DNA of 64,000 nucleotides from Hevea brasiliensis (lineage: Eukaryota; Streptophyta; Magnoliopsida; Malpighiales; Euphorbiaceae): positions 46,652,725 to 46,716,724 of the forward strand of contig NC_079510.1 of assembly GCF_030052815.1 (NCBI RefSeq), given 5' to 3'. This document shows, piece by piece, positions 1-11,700 of the stretch. The notes under the pieces were generated by a model that was not told the origin of the DNA, ran no database searches, and saw only the letters and a program-made list of their open reading frames with translations. A program made the position numbers and the translations under genes. Position 1 is the stretch's first letter. Each line of letters starts with the position of its first letter.

Positions 1-435
1 CAGCCCTAGGGGTGAATTGACCAAATTGCCCCTCACTGGTTCAATCCGATTTGTAAGTTATTCGATATTTCTTCTAGATTCCTGACCTAATTATTTGACC
101 TATTTAACAACTCTTTTTCGTGATTTTCTCTTTTTCACTGTGTTCGCAATAGTCCTAAAGACCGCAGCGTCACATTTTCAAGTTTGAATATTGAGTTTAG
201 ACTGACCTCGCTGTCATTTACCGAGAAGGTCACCAATCGCTGTGACTCCCGGCTCATTTAACTTTTTATACTTTGTTTTTCTTCTTTATACTTAACTATT
301 TGGCAATTACTAATTATTTGTGTTCAGGGCTTAACTAGGTGTCTTAGACGTGGTTCTAATTCTCTTAATTGTCCGGACCGACACTGGTCATCGAAACAGT
401 GAAATGTACCTGGCTATGTAAATAGGGATGTTATA
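1..435 (-). repeat. 3' LTR of the Gypsy element (partial)
   Basis: Bases 1-435 align by eye with about 8360-8797, sharing for example the stretch around 'caactctttttcgtgatttt' and the block around 'tggttctaattctctta'. The terminal bases on the minus strand are TATAACA here and TGTAACA in the other LTR, so the TG end has mutated. Only the last ~435 bp of a roughly 3.5 kb LTR are inside the window. Confidence 0.9.
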
Positions 436-436
436 A

Positions 437-449
437 TTCTCCCCCCTTA
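437..449 (-). other. Polypurine tract of the Gypsy element
   Basis: On the minus strand the purine run TTAAGGGGGGAGAAT sits immediately before the 3' LTR start. This is the expected position of the primer for plus-strand DNA synthesis in an LTR retrotransposon, and it fixes the element orientation as minus. Confidence 0.8.
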
Positions 450-971
450 AAATAAATTTTGTCTCGAAATTTTACCTAGTATCAGTCTCTGAACAGCTGT
501 GGGTGCTGTCTCCTCATGTCCTCCTCTAGTTCCCAAGTAGTCTCCTGACCCGAATGATGGTTCCATAGCACTTTCACTGTTCTGTAGCTGCTTCACCTCA
601 TAAGCCAGACTCTTTATGAGTTTTTTCTCATATGTGAGGTATAGATTCACTTCAATTTCTTCCACTGGTAGTACATGAGATGGGTCTGATCAATACCTCC
701 TCAACATGAATACATGGAAGACGTTATGTATCTTCTCCAACTCTGGAGGTAGTGCCAGACGATATGCCAAAGGACCCACTCTCTCCAGAACCTCATATGG
801 CCCAATGAAACGAGGACTTAGTTTTCCCTTTCTATCGAATCTCATAATTTTCTTCCATGAGAAAACCTTGAGGAATACTTTTTCACCCACTGCATACTCA
901 ATATCCCTTCTCTTCAAATCAATATAGGACTTCTGATGATCTGATACAGTCTTAAGTTGATCTCTGATCAA
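447..971 (-). pseudogene. Gypsy integrase C-terminus and chromodomain-like tail, broken
   Basis: The frame 971-690 carries the conserved plant Gypsy integrase tail: a PRFIGPYEVLERVG motif followed by LPPELEKIHNVFHVFML. A second frame (665-447) continues with VEEIEVNLYLTYE and LAYEVKQLQN, which in chromoviruses leads into the chromodomain. A stop or frame change separates the two, and a further frame change removes the rest of the chromodomain core. The family role is tethering the integrase to chromatin; this copy is not functional. Confidence 0.75.
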
Positions 972-1049
972 TCTGATTTTCTCTTCAGTTTACTGAACAA
1001 TTTTTGGCCCAATCATCTTTCTTTCGGCTACCTCATCCCAACACAATGG

Positions 1050-1700
1050 GGTTTTACATTTTCTGCCATACAAAGCTTCATATGGAGGCATCCCAATGCT
1101 TGATTGGTAGCTATTGTTGTAAGCAAACTCAATCAAAGACAAGTATGTGTCTCAACTGCCCTCAAACTTAATCACATAAGCCCGTAGCATATCCTCCAAG
1201 ATTTGAATTACTCTCTCAGATTGGCCATCTGTCTGTGGGTGAAATTCCGTACTGAAGTTCAATCTAGTTTCTAGGGCTCTCTGAAGACTATCCCAAAATC
1301 TATAAGTGAACTTAGGGTCTCTGTCTGATACGATGGATACTGGCACTCTGTGCAGTCTCACTATCTCATCAATGTATAACTTGGCCAATCTTTCTAGGCT
1401 ATAGTCCATCCGGACAGGTAGAAATTAGCAGACTTAGTCAGTCTATCAATAATGACTCATACCGCATCATGACTTTTCTGTGTCATCAAAAGTCCCATCA
1501 CAAAATTCATAGTTATTCTCTCCCATTTCCATTCTAGTACTGGTAGTGGATGTAACAAACCAGTGGGTACTTTATGCTCTGCCTTCACTTGCTGATAAGT
1601 TAGGCATTTGGAAACAAATTCTGCTACATCTCTTTTCATTTCCATCCACTAGTAATGTTCTTTCAGCCCTCTATACATTTTAGTACCACCAGGGTGCATA
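1050..1700 (-). pseudogene. Gypsy integrase core, broken
   Basis: Two open segments, 1645-1457 and 1409-1152, hold the integrase. The first has the end of the HHCC zinc finger (KCLTYQQVKAEH), where the second Cys of the usual CxxC is Tyr, then the WKWERITMNFV segment. The second has the catalytic core with SDRDPKFT (second acidic residue) and [20 protein letters not shown] (the Glu region). The segments are separated by stops, so the protein is interrupted inside the core. In intact elements this enzyme inserts the cDNA into the genome. Confidence 0.85.
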
Positions 1701-1774
1701 GCAAAAGGAGACTCATGTGCTTCCTTCAAAATGATCTGTTTTAAGTCAACGTCATTAGGAACACACATTCTGCC

Positions 1775-2452
1775 CTAGTGTAGCAATAGCCCGTCATCTC
1801 TTACTGAGAATTCTGGTTTCTTGCCCATTCTGACTTCTTCTAATAGCTTATTATACTTTTGGTCATTTTGAGCAGCTATTCTGATCTGATCAATCAACAC
1901 TGGTTGTACATGCCATGCAACTGCTGTTTGCCCCTCATCATTAATCTCTAAGCTGGCATGCAATACTCTCAACTCATGTACCATAGACAAAGGAGAAACC
2001 CATAGACTTACCATAGTCTTACGACTTAAGGTGTCAGCCACCACATTAGCTTTCCCTGGCTGATAGTCTATCAGATAATCATTGTCTTTTATCAACTCTA
2101 ACCATCTCCTTTGTCTCAAATTCAACTCTTTCTGAGTGCCCAGATACTTCAAACTCTTATGATCTGTGTAGATGTAGCACTTCTCCCCATACAAATAGTG
2201 TCTCCAGATCTTAAGAGCAAATACAATAGCTGCAAGCTCCAAGTCATGTGCAGGATAATTTCTTTCATGCGGTTTCAGCTGGCGTGATGCATAGGCAATG
2301 ACATTTCGCTCTTGCATCAGTACACAGCCTAACCCATTGTGAGATGCATCGCTGTAAACTGTGTATTCTTTATCCGAGGTAGATAAAGTAAGGACTAGAG
2401 CCTCAGTCAAATATCTCTTCAACTCATCAAAACTCTGCTGGCATTTATCCAT
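1775..2452 (-). pseudogene. Gypsy RNase H domain and integrase start
   Basis: This 225-residue open frame contains the RNase HI-like domain of Ty3/Gypsy pol: [16 protein letters not shown] (first catalytic Asp), [24 protein letters not shown] (catalytic Glu) and [11 protein letters not shown] (next catalytic Asp), then the connection [15 protein letters not shown]. It is the best preserved part of the element, with all visible acidic residues present. Upstream and downstream stops isolate it from RT and integrase, so it would not be expressed as part of a working polyprotein. Confidence 0.9.
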
Positions 2453-3432
2453 CCACTGAAATTTTACATCTTTTTAAAGTAGCTCAGTCAATGAAGATGC
2501 CAATATGGAGAACCCTTTCACAAATCGATGGTAGTATCTAGCTAAACCCAGAAAACTACGAATCTCAATGATATTTCTGGGTGGTCTTCAATTAAGGACA
2601 GCTTTTATCTTACTTGGATCTACCTGGATGCCCTCTACCGATACTACGTGCACCAAGAAGGATATTTTCTTCAGCCAAAATTCACACATTGACAATTTAG
2701 TGTATAGCTGTTTCTCTCTCAAAGTCTACAGTACAATCCGCAGATGTCTATCATACTCCTCTGCACTCCTCAAGTAGACCAATATATCATTTATGAATAC
2801 CACAATAAACTGGTCGAGGTATGGTCTGAAGATAGTGTTCATCAGATCCATAAAAGCAGCCGGAGCAGTAGTTAACCCGAATGGCATGACCAAGAACTCA
2901 TAATGGCCATAGCAGGTTCTAAAGGCAGTTTTAGGAATACTCTGCTCTTATACTTTCAGCTGATAATAACTTGATCTCAGGTCAATTTTGAAGAACACAG
3001 CTACACCCCTCAACTGATCAAACAAGTCAACAATGCGGGGCAATGGTTATCTATTCTTTATTGTCACCTTATTGAACTATCGATAGTCAATATATAATGG
3101 AGAGTGTCATCTTTCTTCTTAACAAACAACACTGGCGCTCCCCAAGGTAACACACTAGGGAGGATAAAGCTCTTGTCAAGCAGCTCTTGCAACTGCACTT
3201 TCAACTCTTTCAATTCTGCTGGTGCCATTCTATATGGTGTTATGGAGATTAGGCCCACACCAGGCATGTCATCAATCTCAAACTGCACCTCTCTTTCCGG
3301 AGGTAACCCTGGCAACTCATCAGGAAACACATCCAGAAAGTCACATACAGTAGGGATGTCTCTTAATGTTGGACTCCCGACTTTGGTGTCTATCACATAT
3401 GCCAAGTATGCTTCACACCCCTTTCTGATCAT
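2453..3432 (-). pseudogene. Gypsy reverse transcriptase, catalytic Asp lost
   Basis: The start shows the classic linker and fingers: VFPDELPGLPPEREVQFEID, ITPYRMAPAELKELKVQLQELLDK and GAPVLFVKKKD. Stops and frame changes break the frame beyond 3064. The catalytic box reads [10 protein letters not shown] around 2783-2806 (minus), whereas active Gypsy RTs have FIDD or YIDD: the first Asp is Asn, a single G-to-A change in the coding strand. Both the active-site change and the broken frame indicate an inactive enzyme. Confidence 0.88.
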
Positions 3433-3539
3433 CCTTCTGGCTAGTGCAGCTGAAATGATATTTGATGGCAGTAACTACCTCTTCCCATGTATTACCACAT
3501 CACTGTATAGAGGGAGACTAAAAGTGACTATTTTCAGTC

Positions 3540-3873
3540 TACAGTCAATTATGGCATGATGCCTAGCTAACCAATCCATGCCCAATATGATATCATAATC
3601 TCTGAAGGGCATTTCAATCAAATCTGACAGAAAAATATGTCATTGGATCATCAAAGGACAATCTCTATACATTCTATTGACCTGGACCTCTTGTCCTAAC
3701 GGACTAATTACTAGCATTTTAAAATCCATTTTGGCACACGGAACCGCAAGGGAACTAACTATGCTAGCACTAACATATGAGTGGGTTGAACCCGAATCAA
3801 ACAACACAAAGACATCCTAATCAGAGATAGAGAAAGTACCAGCTACAATATCGAAATTCTCAGCATCTTCTCG
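3540..3873 (-). pseudogene. Gypsy aspartic protease, broken
   Basis: On the minus strand near 3800 the residues VLFDSGSTHSYVS form the retropepsin active-site motif (DSGS) typical of plant Ty3/Gypsy, and farther on ILGMDWLARH marks the C-terminal conserved segment. In-frame stops occur before and between them. In an intact element this protease cuts the Gag-Pol polyprotein. Confidence 0.75.
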
Positions 3874-5117
3874 CTATCTCATAGTATAAACTCTAGCCGA
3901 AGCACTCCCTTGTGCTGACTGGCTAATGGTACCCTGACTGCCAGAAGCATTGCCTTTACCTCTGCCTTTTCCTCTGCTAACCGATTGTGAACCTCTGGTA
4001 GCAGAACCTTGAATAGATCCCTCAGCAGTAGTAGAAGCTGGCCCAAATCTACGGGCACTGGTGCAGTCCTTAGCGAGATGACCCGTGCCTCCATAGTTAA
4101 AGCAAGCTTCTGTTACCCAATAGCATTCTTCCCCATGAGTCTTCCCACATGTCTCACAGGGGCGGGGAGGATATGAACCCCTGGTCAACTGCTAACCAGA
4201 CCTAGGGGGCCTCTGTCCAGAGAATCTACCCTTCTAAACCTTCCACCTCTGCCTGATTCCCTAAACTTCTTCCTTTTTCCAGTATTGCCACTGGGACTTT
4301 GCTCAACTGATTTTTCACCTTTATCTTTCTCTGATTTCTCAATCTTCTCAGATTTCTGTTTCACTAGTGTCGCTTCTAATTCAATTCTCTCTACTTCCAG
4401 TGCTTGAGACATGAGTTCAGAGAAGTTGCTGTATTTAAAGCTGACCACTTGTACTCTTAAGCTAGGCTTCAGGCCAGTTTCAAACCTCTTGCACCTTTCT
4501 CTACTGGTAGACAGGAGACTCTCAGCATAGTGGCTTAAGCGAGAGAACTCCCTCTCATACTCTGCCACTAATCTATTTCCTTGTTTCAGACTCAAAAATT
4601 CTTGTAATTTCTGATCCACATATGCATTTGGGATATATTTCTGTCTAAACTCTCTGATGAAGTCATCCCAGGTCAATACTGGCGATTCTGCCAAGCTGTG
4701 GGGGATGGTCTTCCACCAATCATATGCATCCCCTTGAAGTAGCGATACTGAATACTCAAATTTTAGTTCATCTGGGCAGTGCAGTTTCTTGAACACTCAG
4801 TCCATTCTCTCCAGCCACTGCTCCGCCTCTAGAGGGTCTACTATACCCTTAAATTCTATCGCCCCATATTTCAACAACTTATCATACTGTCTGACTGGAG
4901 CCTGAGGTTGCACCACAGAAGTCTGGAGTGGAGCTTGAATAGGCATACCCCCAGCCATCTGTTGAAACATTACAGCCATTTGCTGGGCGAACTATGCTGG
5001 AAACTGCGGCATCTATTGGGCCGGTGCCACTGACCCACTTACATTTTGGAGAGCTAGGGCTTCCCCTTGGGCCTCAGCCTCTACCGACTGCTCAACAGAG
5101 TGATCCCCTTCTTCCAT
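3874..5117 (-). pseudogene. Gypsy gag, broken, zinc knuckle damaged
   Basis: The likely original start is the ATG at 5117 (minus), followed by an acidic, Gln-rich N-terminus. Two stops lie before 4979 and a further in-frame stop lies at 4799-4797. The capsid-like retrotransposon gag domain is clear at 4796-4400 (WKTIPHSLAES, FIREFRQKYIP, LKQGNRLVAEYEREFSRL). A frame change near 4187 precedes the CCHC knuckle (CFNYGGTGHLAKDC), in which the second Cys is Tyr. Gag packages element RNA into particles; this copy could not. Confidence 0.88.
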
Positions 5118-5286
5118 TTCAGTTTGGAGTTAGGATATCTTTTGAACAAATAACACAATGAGATTTCCCTTCATTAGTTCATATTTATGATGTAATGCAC
5201 TATATGTAACAAATAAGGACATTGAGCAGTTGTACTTATCAAAGAAAGACACAAATTCGCAAATCAAAACATACTTAAAAAATTTC

Positions 5287-5298
5287 GCTCTGATACTA
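5287..5298 (-). other. Primer-binding site of the Gypsy element
   Basis: On the minus strand TAGTATCAGAGC lies 8 bases past the 5' LTR end. It matches the 3' end complement of initiator tRNA-Met used by most plant Gypsy elements (TGGTATCAGAGC) with one mismatch. It confirms element orientation and places the LTR inner edge at about 5307. Confidence 0.8.
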
Positions 5299-5306
5299 CT
5301 AAAACA

Positions 5307-8300
5307 TGTCACACCTTATCCCTCTGTAAGGCATAACATGATCCCGTAGTATACCTAATGAATTACCGACTCCGTCTACCGATAACCCATTAAATACACT
5401 GCAAGGGATTTTAAAGAATTTTTTTTTTTTTTTACTTTTTGGAAGTGGTGAGTATTTTATAGCAGGTATTAAAAACATTTAATTGAGTTTAAAAACTAAT
5501 TAAAATGTTTTGTCCATTTTTATTTTAATGTGAAATTTGGAAAAATTTCGACAGAGTGCCATCTATATTTGGGAAAAATAGTTCTTCAAACACCTATAAA
5601 AACACTTCCAATAATTTAATTTCATCAAATCACCCACTACTACAATACAAATCAACATTATTTCTTCCATCTCCATAATCCAAAACAATTTTTAATTCAA
5701 TTGTCTTCAAAATAATACTATATAACTTCATTCATATTTTATTAAAGAAAAATCAATTTACATTCATCAACCAAAATTTACATTAGAAAATCCAAAATAA
5801 TATTATTACAAATTCTATACAACTGCTCATGACCCGTTTATACATGTACATACAGTTACATACACAAATATAAATATTACAATTAGGCTATAAAATTATA
5901 CCCTACAAAATCTCAGGGATGTAGCTCCAAGATCCTCAGCAGCTCACTCTGCTGCTCCTCTAATCTCTATCTGCAATAAAGAATAATAAATATCATCGAG
6001 TACTATGACTCAGTGGTGCACAGCATACTAAAAATAACATTTTATGCATAATTCAAATCACATTTATTCAAATATGGTACTGAATATGAAAAATAGATAC
6101 AAAACATGATTTATAAATTTTTAGTCCAAACAATCTCATTCAGGAAATCTCAAAACAAATTTCATAAAAACACACAGTTATATCATGTCATTCAGAATAA
6201 TATTCATCTCAATAGCCGAAGGCTTATGAGAAATCACAAGGCTAGCTAGCTCAAACTATAGGTACCCATTCAATTTCTTCCTTTACTGGCACACACCTCA
6301 ACACTTCAGCCAGAGAGGGAATCAAAATTCAAAACTAATTTCTCCCACTAGTCATGCTAGTGAGGCATTCAAATATATGGTCATGACACTGTGGTTTCAA
6401 AACTATCTTAACAATTTATCAAACATTTACTGACAATTAAATCACATATCATCAAATTTCTAATAATTTAGATAAAAAACATAGTGTACAGTTCAATCAC
6501 CATTTTGTAAAATAAATAAATCACAATTCATTTCATGTGCTTTGTAAAGAGAAATTTAAAGAACATTTTATGTTGTGCACAAACCTTATGCGAGTAGCCT
6601 CTTGGTCTTGACTCGATGCTCGGGTTCTTTCCTGGTATTCTTTTCAACTAAAACACACAATTTTATAGTGTTTCAGTATCATAATTTATTATAAGTCCAA
6701 AAATAATTTAAAATCTATTTATATCTAGTTTTAATATGCTTAACTTGACGTTCTTTAAAATTTATATTTTGGGGTTACTATTCACGATACTATTCAAGTC
6801 AATTTGTTGACTTTCTAATGCTTAATAGGTATGGAAATTTTAATTTCACCCACATATCACATTTTGGTTACCTAATTTGTTGGTTTTGGTTGGTTTCTCA
6901 AATTTTAAGTCTCTTAGGTGAAATTTCCAAAATTTCATATTTGGTATCCTATTTTGCACTGTTCTATTAGTCATGTTGTTGTGATAATTTGGCTATGTTT
7001 TCTTCATAAAAGTTGTTTCTTATTGTCTTAAATTTATTTTCCTTTTTGAATAACTCCATTTGGAGTTTTTTAGCCTAAGTTATGGCTATTTGAACATGAC
7101 TGGCTGGATTTGGTGTTATCCAGAATTCTAGGCATTTTCTGGATTATGATAGTTTTTGTACACTGAATACAAGTGAGTTTTTGGACAGGTTATGGTCAAA
7201 ATTTGGGTTTGTTTTCTTCATGAAAGTTGTAGGGCTATATCTCAGTTTTCTACTGATATAAAATTCAGGTCATTTGAACCTTCCTAGACCAAGTTATGGT
7301 CATTTACGTAATTACTGTTCATTTGGTCATTTTTGTACAGGGCAGTGTGCCTAATTTTGAATTTGGCCTAATTGTTAACTAAGTTATGGTCATTTTCTGG
7401 GCATGATTCCTAACTGAAAAATGGTCCATTTTGTATCTAGTTTATTCTCAATTGATCTCACACCAATTGGGTTGGTAAATTTTTAGTTTTGGTCCCTGAA
7501 AGGGACCTAGGTCAAGCTATCTGCATAATGACCCTAACAATCCGAATTGAAACTTATTTCTAACAATTCACACACACCACAAATGGTCACAATTGATCAT
7601 TTATCAATTCAAATAAGGTCAACTACATCAATTAACCAATTTTCAATTTTTTTTCTAATTTTTCAAAATGCTCAAAACCCTAATTACATATAATTCAAAT
7701 CTAATGCATTCAAAACATATACCATACTTCACATACACAACTCAACCTAAACAACCATTTAAATACCTCAAAATCATTCATGTCAAACCCTAACTAAGGC
7801 TGGCCAAAATTTTTGTTACTCCCCCAATAAGTGTTTTTCTTTTGATTTTAAGTTAATTTCTAAGTTACTTATACCAAAAACACAAGTATTAAACATAAAA
7901 TTTCAATTTAAACCACTAACTTTAAACTTTGAAGTTCAACTCTTCAATTTCTTCATTTTCTTCTTTTCTTTCCTTCCTCTAAAGCTTTCTTAAGTTAAAC
8001 TAACAAATTTTTGTGGACTAGTTTGGGGTCAAAGTAGGGTTAAGTGATTGGAAGAAAGCTTGAACTTAAGCTTCAATGGTGGTTTTTCAATGGTGAAGTG
8101 AGAGAGAGAGGAAATCGGCTTGGGTGAGGGAAGAAGGAAATAATTTTCTTTTTAATTTTATGTTTATTTATGTCTTTTAGTCTTAGTTGACTTGATCAAT
8201 ATTGATGGGCAAAAATAAAATTATTTATGATGTCATAATAGTGATGTAAGCATGATGTAACTAAACTTTTTCTTTTGCTTTTATTTTTCCACTAGTTCTT

Positions 8301-8797
8301 TAATTTAATTTTTAATCATGAAATTTTCTTTTTTCTGATTTTATTGGACAGTTAGGTCAGGAGTCAGCTTTAGGGGTGAATTGACCATTGCCCATCGCTG
8401 GTTCAATCCGGTTTGCAAGTTATGCGGTATTTCTTTCGGATCTATGATCTAATTATTTGACCTACTTAACAACTCTTTTTCGTGATTTTCTCTTTTCCAC
8501 TGCATTCGCAATAGTCCTAAGGACCGCGATGTCATATTTTCCGGTTTGAAATTTGAGTTTAGATTGACCTCGCTGTCATTTCCCGAGAAGTTTACCCATC
8601 GCTGTCACTCCTGACTTATTTAATTTTTTATACTTTATTTTTCTTATTTATACTTAACTATTTGGCAATTACTAATTATTTGTGTTTAGAGCTTAACTAG
8701 GTGTCTTAGACATGGTTCTAATTCTCTTAATTATCCGGACCGATACTGATTACCGGAATAGTAAAATGTATCAGGCTATGCAAATAGGAGTGTTACA
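5307..8797 (-). repeat. 5' LTR of the Gypsy element, ~3.49 kb
   Basis: The repeat starts with TGTCACACC and ends with GTGTTACA on the plus strand, giving TG...CA ends. Its last ~435 bp match the window's first 435 bp. No coding sequence is visible. A length near 3.5 kb is at the long end for LTRs and fits Tekay/Del chromoviruses. The right edge abuts AT-rich DNA at 8798. Confidence 0.88.
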
Positions 8798-11700
8798 TTT
8801 TTAAATTCCTTTAAATTAAAATATAATTTTTTTATTTATAGGTAAACACTTTTTCTATTTTTTCTCTTATTTTACATAAAAAATGAAAACTATAATTTTC
8901 TTAAAAAATGAAAAATAAAAAAACAGAAAACTGTTTTCTATCCTTAATAATTTTTAGTTAAATACCTGTTTAATTAGGCAGTTGATTTCTCAAATTAAAG
9001 TGAAATAAAAAATAATTAAAATAAATGAATCAAAATAAGTCTTAAATTAAAAATAATTAATTTGATTCAATTTTAAATTAAAACTGATTTTTTTTAGAAA
9101 AAATTAATCATTAAAATTAATCAAAATCATAATGAAATTAAAACTGAAATTGAAAATCATTAATTTTAGCATGGAGAATAAGTTGGGGGGACAAAGTTGA
9201 AAGGTATTTATGCATTATGAAATGCATGTTTAATTACTTTCATTTTCGTGGATTGATTTTTCGCTTTTACTTTTCTCTGATCTTTGTTTATTTGCAGAAA
9301 CCATCAGCGATAGTTAAGCATTATGTACTTCACAACTCTACTTTTATTCATCCAATAACAATTTTTTTATTGTACGACAATGACCTTTTTTTTTCATTAT
9401 TATTATTATTATTACTTATTCATTTTAAAATCATTCTATTGTACCTCCAAAGTACCATGCTACTGTGTTAACAGAAAATTTTTTTTAATAAAAGAAAATC
9501 ATTTTCAAAGGAAATTAAAAAAAAATTCATATATAAATTATTTTTTGTGATAAATTTATTTATTTTATGAAAAATAAATTATATATAAAATATTTTTTTA
9601 TAAAAATTTTTTTTAAGAAAATGATTTTTATTAAAATAATTTTTATTATTTAATTATAATATTAAATTAATAATTTTTATTTAAATATTTTTTTAATAAT
9701 TTATTTTTTAATAAAAAATATAATTTAATTTATTTTTTAAATATGTTATACATTAAAAAATAAAAAATATTTTTAATAAAATAAACGTAATAATTTATTT
9801 ATTTATCTAATTGGTTACATGCTCGACCAATTATGCAAATAAGTGTCAATAACATGAAATCGATTATTCAAACTCTCTTAATTTCTGTTTCTATCATCTG
9901 ATGGTGATTATTTTGACCAGAAAATAAAATTTATTGGCAAGAAAATGAGCGACTGATTGCTCTATTTAATCTTTGCATTGGCTTTTTTAAGACATTCGGT
10001 GACACTGCTATGTTATTTTGGAGGTGCACAGGCACTCATTATTTTTAAGATTTTTATGATTAAAGAAATAATTAAATAATTTTATTTTTATAAAAAAAAA
10101 TAAAGTATTTTTATATTTAATTAAAATAGTGAAGTGAGATTAAAAAAATAGATGCATTGAAAATAATAATAGAAAAGAGTAAAATTTTAAAAAAATAATT
10201 AATAATTTTTTAATTTTTATAAAAAATAAATAAATTGAGATAATTTTTTTAATTAAAAAAAATCACTTAAAATAAAACGAAAAGCAGGTTTTAAAATTTA
10301 AATTAAAAGCCTTATATTAGTTTTACAAAATTAATGATGTCATAATAGGTGACAAAATAGGAGTCAATTAATTCTTTTTTTTATTATATTTTTTTTATAT
10401 ATACACATACTTATAAATGTTGACGTCTCATAAATTTAATTATTATTTAAAAAAAATTAAAATTAGTTAACACAAAAAAGCATGTTGTCTATTTTAAAAT
10501 TTATTATTTTTTAAATTTTAGTGTAATTTTTTAATAATTAACTTTATTGATATAAAATAGTAAATTTTAAATGTGAAAATTGATAATTTAATTATTTATT
10601 TAAAGAAATATGTATTTTTTTATAGTTTTTTTTAAATAGTCAATTTCGTTGAATCTAATTATAAAAAATTAATATTATATTTTTAAAATTTAATATATTT
10701 ATTTTTTATACATTGACTATAAAAAAATTCTAGATCCACTGACGCCACTAAATTTTGTGATGCTGCTAAAACTTTTAGTGGTGTAATTATATCTTTATAT
10801 TATAATTTCAATTATTTTTTTTATTAAAAGAAGTTTGTATTTTATAATTTCAATTATTGAAAAATAAAATAAAAAATTTACTATATGTTTTATAATTTAA
10901 TATGCTTTCATAATTTATTTCATCCACTCTAAGAGAATATATGCGAGCGAAAAAAAAACTTCAAAACCTAACCTCCAAAACTTAGGTAATGAAAATAATC
11001 GAATTTAAAAATGTAAATTATAAATAAGATAGAAAGATGTATAAATTTTAATTTATTATGGTTAAAAGTATTTAAATATATCAATTAAAAATTATTGATA
11101 ATAACAATCTAAAATTACAATTTTTACGGTTGATAGAAAATTAATATCTTCAAAATTTAAAATTATCACTTTTAATAATGGATTCTCTTAAGATGGAATT
11201 TAAATTCTCTCTTTAAAAGTGTTACAGATTTTATAATTATACTTAACACTTATTACTTTAAATATTTATTTATTTATTTATTATTAATTTATCATTCCAA
11301 ATAAATTATCCTACATCTTATATGAAATATGTGATATATTATATAATTTCTCGGATAATACCTCAAAGATTAATCTATAACCGATCTATGTAAGATGTGC
11401 GACCTTTGAAATTTCTGTGATATTGCTTACAATTACATGAAAATTGTTACAATGATACATTTTCTTAAAATTCTATGATTAATGTCTCTTGGAACCACGA
11501 AAAAACACTAATTTTAATGCCATGTCATCTTCACATATATCTTCATTATTTCATTTTTTTTTAAATATAAAATATTTAAATAAACACGTATGTATGTAAC
11601 GTACCATAAGTCCAAGTGGCTGAACTAATGTAGATTTAGGCTACGCAATAAGAATAATTAGTCGTTCATTTAATTCTAATTAGTTTTAAACTTATTACCC

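Larger units (their letters stand above)
1..8797 (-). mobile_element. Ty3/Gypsy chromovirus (Tekay/Del-like), defective, left end outside window
   Basis: Read on the minus strand the order is long LTR, primer-binding site, gag with a zinc knuckle, aspartic protease, reverse transcriptase, RNase H, integrase, a chromodomain-like tail, polypurine tract, and a second LTR that continues beyond base 1. This gene order defines Ty3/Gypsy; a chromodomain after integrase together with an LTR of about 3.5 kb points to the Tekay/Del chromovirus group. The internal region is about 4.87 kb. Stop codons and frame changes interrupt gag and pol throughout, so this copy cannot make its proteins. A target-site duplication cannot be tested because the left end lies outside the window; the right flank at 8798 is plain AT-rich DNA. 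Confidence 0.92.

Noticed and set aside
9217..9471. An 84-residue open frame in the AT-rich spacer.
   Set aside because: The product is Phe/Leu-rich low complexity from T-rich DNA, with no domain, splice context or promoter.
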